From Gammaproteobacteria bacterium (GTDB lineage: Bacteria > Pseudomonadota > Gammaproteobacteria > Pseudomonadales > Pseudohongiellaceae): a DNA stretch of 64,000 nucleotides. Positions 60,906 through 64,000 of the stretch are shown one piece after another (the stretch's first letter is position 1; each line of letters begins with the position of its first letter). The notes beneath the pieces are model-generated. The model was not told the origin of the DNA, did no database searches, and worked only from the letters and a program-made list of their open reading frames with translations. The stretch spans positions 354,657-418,656 of the forward strand of contig DUBM01000020.1 of the NCBI GenBank assembly GCA_012960305.1, written 5' to 3'. Position numbers and translations under genes: made by a program.

Positions 60906-61835
60906 ATGAATATTTTTATGCTTGAATTTGGAAGCCGCAGCAGATCTCTATTACTTGCTGGGTTATTGATTTTATCACCTGCTGCAGTTACTGCAGAAAC
61001 TCTATTACATGGGGCGCCTGTCTACCCTGCATTTGAGGGTTGGCACCCAAATTCTGACGGAACCTTTAATTTAATGTTCGGTTACATGAACGAAAACTGG
61101 GAAGAAATGCCATTCATAGAAGTTGGAGGCAATAATTTTTTCTCACCTGGGGATGCGGACCAAGGCCAGCCGACTAATTTCATGCCGCGCCGAAATCGTT
61201 TCACTTTCGAAGTTACGGTGCCTGCGGATTGGGGTGACCGAGAGCTAGTCTGGAACTTGAACATCAACGGCGTGGAAGCGAAGGCCTATGGAACATTAAA
61301 GCCTGATTATCTAGTTGACAATATAGTAATCGCCTCTGAAACGGGGTCCCTTGGGATTGGTGTCAGTAGTCCAGAGTCCAGGGCAAACGTTCCACCATCG
61401 CTTACAGTTCAAGGCGATGTTGTGCGTACAGCTAAAGTGGGTGAAGCAATAACTCTGAGGACTCACCTTGTAGATGATGGGCTACCAAGATCCAGGGCAG
61501 TCACCTCACGGGACGAAAGTGACCTGCATCGCGCCATGTTTAGGCCACCTCAAAAACCCACCGTGAACAAAATTAATGCGTTATACCTGAGCTGGAATAT
61601 CTACCGAGGGGCGGGTGAGGTTACATTTGATCCTCCCCAGACTAAAGTATGGGAAGACACCCGCGTGGCAGCAAATTCGCCATGGGGTGGATTATGGCTG
61701 CCACCTGAAATTCCGGAAGACGGCATGATTGAAATTACCGCGACTTTCGATGAACCTGGGACCTACATACTCTGGGGACGTGCAGATGATGGCGGGCTGT
61801 ATGATGACGGTTATATTACAGTGAATGTGGAATAA
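60906..61835 (+). CDS. Exported protein of unknown function, partner of the copper enzyme
   Basis: About 309 aa from the ATG at 60906, with a signal peptide (MLEFGSRSRSLLLAGLLILS, then PAAVTAE). Two beta-rich halves are visible, with repeated FEGWHPNSDGTFNLMFGYMN and DGMIEITATFDEPGTYILWG, resembling Ig/FN3-like domains. Not recognised as an enzyme. It follows the copper monooxygenase by 43 nt and probably shares its transcript. A frame open further upstream overlaps the previous gene and is not used. GAGGA is 13 nt before the ATG, somewhat far. Confidence 0.68.
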   Translation: MNIFMLEFGSRSRSLLLAGLLILSPAAVTAETLLHGAPVYPAFEGWHPNSDGTFNLMFGYMNENWEEMPFIEVGGNNFFSPGDADQGQPTNFMPRRNRFTFEVTVPADWGDRELVWNLNINGVEAKAYGTLKPDYLVDNIVIASETGSLGIGVSSPESRANVPPSLTVQGDVVRTAKVGEAITLRTHLVDDGLPRSRAVTSRDESDLHRAMFRPPQKPTVNKINALYLSWNIYRGAGEVTFDPPQTKVWEDTRVAANSPWGGLWLPPEIPEDGMIEITATFDEPGTYILWGRADDGGLYDDGYITVNVE

Positions 61836-61896
61836 TTACGGTTAGTTTTTACCCTCTCTTTCCCACCGACCGGTTGGTTCAATCGTGCCGTCTTCC

Positions 61897-61941
61897 CTAA
61901 TAATTTCAGTTGCTAACCCCATACTTAAGAGCTAATTTTAA
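61897..61941 (+). repeat. 45-nt dispersed repeat, copy B
   Basis: Second copy of the repeat at 36046-36090 (38 of 45 identical). Starts CTAATAATTTCAGTTGCTAA. It lies between two plus-strand genes, as copy A does. Ten nt later an ATG (61952) opens a 17-codon frame MKLYRFGGVALRGQRAS ending at TAG; its start resembles that of fumarylacetoacetate-hydrolase proteins and may be a gene remnant. Confidence 0.55.
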
Positions 61942-61994
61942 GAGAAAAGAAATGAAATTGTATCGCTTCGGTGGTGTGGCATTAAGAGGGCAGC

Positions 61995-62294
61995 GTGCTA
62001 GCTAGATTAGCTTCGATAATTCATTGGTTAGGGATGCTTGCAGGAATAGCCTTTCTAGTCCTAGGGCTTCTAGATACGCTTTTGATTTTTTTATCAACTG
62101 AACCTGTTGTCAGTAATAGTCCTGCCACCGTTTCTGTCCCGCCACAGGCAATTATGGAAGTAGATGAATATGAAACGGGACTCTTCGGCACAATATATAT
62201 GGTTTTACTATGGACATCAGGATGGGCAATCAGATTTATACTGACAGGCAATAAGCCATTCTTCCCTTGGATGAAGTCAAAGGTCGAGCAATGA
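61995..62294 (+). CDS. Small membrane protein, unknown
   Basis: A 99-aa protein with two hydrophobic segments (IIHWLGMLAGIAFLVLGLLD and IYMVLLWTSGWAIRFILTG). Starts with GTG at 61995. The C-terminus is basic (KPFFPWMKSKVEQ). Not recognised; confidence is limited by the weak start and short length. Confidence 0.5.
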   Translation: MLARLASIIHWLGMLAGIAFLVLGLLDTLLIFLSTEPVVSNSPATVSVPPQAIMEVDEYETGLFGTIYMVLLWTSGWAIRFILTGNKPFFPWMKSKVEQ

Positions 62295-62358
62295 ATAAAT
62301 CTGTACTTCACTTCTTCGAGCTGTCTTTTCTCTGAAGAATTGGTTGAGGCCGATAAGG

Positions 62359-62712
62359 TTAAGTTGACTCCTTCGCCTCACGGAGTTCTACACCACCCCT
62401 TGGGGCATCCCCCCTTATTTTTTCCAGTATCCAAAACCCCAGCCAAGTACTGAAAACTGCTTTAAATCCTGTACCAAAAATAATAGGTAAAGCAAGAATA
62501 AAATCTAGGTACGGATTCCAAAACCATGTATAAGCCCAATCTATATACACCATAAAAAATTGGAGATAATGGGTAAAAAATTCAATTCCGGTTAGAGACA
62601 GAATTCCATAATCAGTAGTAGCAACAATCACTATGCCCCAAACGACAATCGCAACTTGAAGAGGAGTGGTCCAGATACATAAATATGCAAATATTCTTAA
62701 AAATGTAATCAT
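62359..62712 (-). CDS. Small membrane protein, unknown
   Basis: A 117-aa protein with three hydrophobic segments (FAYLCIWTTPLQVAIVVWGI; FFTHYLQFFMVYIDWAYTWF; FILALPIIFGTGFKAVFSTW) and a charged C-terminus. Trp/Tyr/Phe-rich. Not recognised. It follows the DUF885 gene on minus after 29 nt and may be co-transcribed. Confidence 0.55.
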   Translation of the reverse strand: MITFLRIFAYLCIWTTPLQVAIVVWGIVIVATTDYGILSLTGIEFFTHYLQFFMVYIDWAYTWFWNPYLDFILALPIIFGTGFKAVFSTWLGFWILEKIRGDAPRGGVELREAKEST

Positions 62713-62741
62713 TATTTTCCTCTGAGTATTCAGCTAACTAC

Positions 62742-64000
62742 TCACACTTTCGTCTCGGCAATCCATTCATCAACAACGCGTTCCAGAATTGACAAAGGTA
62801 GGGCGCCACCGACCAACACCGTATCGTGGAAGGCACGAATATCGAATTGATCACCCAATTCATTACGGGCTTTTTCGCGCAGCTCGAGAATTTTCAGCAT
62901 ACCAATCTTATAACTGGTCGCCTGGCCTGGCATCACAAAATAGCGCCGTACCTCGGCACGTATCTGGCCTTCGGAAATTGAAGAATTAGCAATAAAAAAT
63001 TCTACTGCTTGCTCCTGAGACCAGCCCTTGGCGTGAATCCCCGTATCAACCACTAGCCGTATCGCCCGCCAAATTTCAGAACTCAGACGACCGAAATCCT
63101 TATAGGGATCTTCGAAGGCGCCCATCTCTTTCGACAGGTATTCGGCATAGAGTCCCCAACCCTCGCTGTAGGCAGTAAATCCTGAAAGAGTACGAAATTC
63201 AGGCACTCCTGTTAATTCCCGCTGAATGGAAATCTGCAGATGATGGCCAGGAATGCCCTCGTGATAGGCAATCGACTCCATCTCAGTCTTGGGCATTGAA
63301 TTCATGTCGGACAGATGTGCGTAGTAGACGCCGGGCTGCGAGCCGTCGGGTGTGCCTGCCCGGTAGTGTTGCGGAGCACCATCGCGTTCACGAAAGGCTT
63401 CGACCCTTCTTACTTCAAGCCCTGCCTGGGGCAGCACGCCGAAATAATCCGGCAGCCTGTTGCGCATGGTATCGATAAAGGCTGTCGAGTCATCCAGATA
63501 TCCCTGCCTGCCTTCATCATCGTTAGGGTAGCGAAATTCAGTGTTAGATTTCACATAACTGAAAAAGTCCTGCAGCGTTCCATCGAAACCCACTCGGTCT
63601 TTAAGCGCTTCCATTTCCTGTTGAATTCGCGTTACTTCGCTTAATCCGAGGCTATGAATCTCATCGGCAGTTAAGGTTGTTGTCGTCATGCTTGCCAATC
63701 TAGCCTGGTAGTAGCTTGCACCATTTTCCAGGGCGCCAACTCCCCTGGCCAGGGCATCTGCATTTTCATAATCAGCCTCCATGAAGGCGATTAGTGCCAG
63801 GTACGAGGGCTCAAACGAAGCCAACAAGGCTGTTTCCACCAGGCCTAGCAGCTCAACAGCCTTTGCTTCATCAATTTCGCCCGCATCAAGCAAGGCTTCG
63901 ATTTTTGTTTTGGCATCGGCCCACAATGGCGCATCTGCGTCGCTCTCTGCATCAAAAGGGGCGCCGGAGATTACCGCCGTTGCCTGCTGCACCACGAATT
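62742..64000 (-). CDS. DUF885 family peptidase-like protein, 3' part (cut by window edge)
   Basis: At least 419 C-terminal codons of a DUF885 protein; the frame is open through the right edge, so the start and probably a signal peptide lie outside. The metal site is the typical HEGIPGHHLQ (in ESIAYHEGIPGHHLQISIQR), and SGFTAYSEGWGLYAEYLSKE and ATSYKIGMLKILELREKARN are characteristic. Members are exported zinc peptidases or hydrolases of poorly known specificity. Family length is usually ~600 aa, so about 150-200 residues are missing. Confidence 0.9.
   Translation of the reverse strand, partial: FVVQQATAVISGAPFDAESDADAPLWADAKTKIEALLDAGEIDEAKAVELLGLVETALLASFEPSYLALIAFMEADYENADALARGVGALENGASYYQARLASMTTTTLTADEIHSLGLSEVTRIQQEMEALKDRVGFDGTLQDFFSYVKSNTEFRYPNDDEGRQGYLDDSTAFIDTMRNRLPDYFGVLPQAGLEVRRVEAFRERDGAPQHYRAGTPDGSQPGVYYAHLSDMNSMPKTEMESIAYHEGIPGHHLQISIQRELTGVPEFRTLSGFTAYSEGWGLYAEYLSKEMGAFEDPYKDFGRLSSEIWRAIRLVVDTGIHAKGWSQEQAVEFFIANSSISEGQIRAEVRRYFVMPGQATSYKIGMLKILELREKARNELGDQFDIRAFHDTVLVGGALPLSILERVVDEWIAETKV

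Overview
The window looks like chromosome of a free-living, probably marine, gammaproteobacterium of the Pseudomonadales/Cellvibrionales type. The basis is gene order. The left third keeps, in order, cysG-serS-crcB-lolA-ftsK | trxB-aat-ate-infA | clpA-clpS | cspD and then nudix-mnmA-hflD-purB-roxA. I remember nearly the same order from Pseudomonas aeruginosa, and thrH-cysH-cysB also lie together there. The right half holds accessory functions typical of marine heterotrophs: a TonB-dependent receptor, an arylsulfatase, AbgT and NhaC transporters, copper and cytochrome enzymes, and an aromatic-acid pathway. I see no rRNA, tRNA, CRISPR array, insertion sequence, integrase or phage gene.

Layout. 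1-5.4 kb (minus): siroheme synthase (cut by the window edge), seryl-tRNA synthetase, fluoride channel, LolA, FtsK. 5.8-8.5 kb (plus): thioredoxin reductase, the two N-end-rule aminoacyl transferases, IF-1. 8.6-12 kb: ClpA/ClpS facing away from CspD. 12.2-14 kb: an RluE-type pseudouridine synthase convergent with moaC-moaD-moaE. 14.2-19 kb: a tight operon nudix-mnmA-hflD-purB-roxA with overlapping genes and TTG starts. 19-22.8 kb: sulfur assimilation (thrH, cysH, cysB, TSUP exporter). 22.8-32.2 kb: 5'-nucleotidase, MsrA, exported epoxide hydrolase, AbgT transporter, TPR protein, small membrane protein, rhodanese, NhaC antiporter. 32.4-37 kb: a gene-poor, partly AT-rich stretch with small or unknown genes and traces of decayed genes. 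37.2-43.4 kb: TonB receptor, DUF2975 protein, exported acetamidase/formamidase, lipoprotein.

43.8-58.1 kb is the most coherent accessory block. A formylglycine-type sulfatase is followed by an hpa-like homoprotocatechuate (3,4-dihydroxyphenylacetate) meta-cleavage set: HpaE, HpaD and HpaG-like plus a ketopantoate-reductase-like enzyme on plus, HpaI and HpaH on minus. Next come an Nramp-related transporter without the usual metal ligands, a Tat-exported flavin amine oxidase in an operon with a diheme cytochrome c, and divergently an exported beta-propeller protein and an exported metallo-beta-lactamase-fold hydrolase. My inference is a pathway that strips a (perhaps sulfated) aromatic amine in the periplasm, passes electrons to cytochrome c, and sends the arylacetate into meta cleavage. 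HpaBC hydroxylase and HpaF isomerase are not in the window.

58-64 kb: a DUF1330 gene broken by an in-frame TAG, a small lipoprotein, a cytochrome c/PHM-type copper monooxygenase fusion with an exported partner of unknown function, two small membrane proteins and the 3' part of a DUF885 peptidase-like gene. A 45-nt imperfect repeat occurs at 36.05 kb and 61.9 kb.
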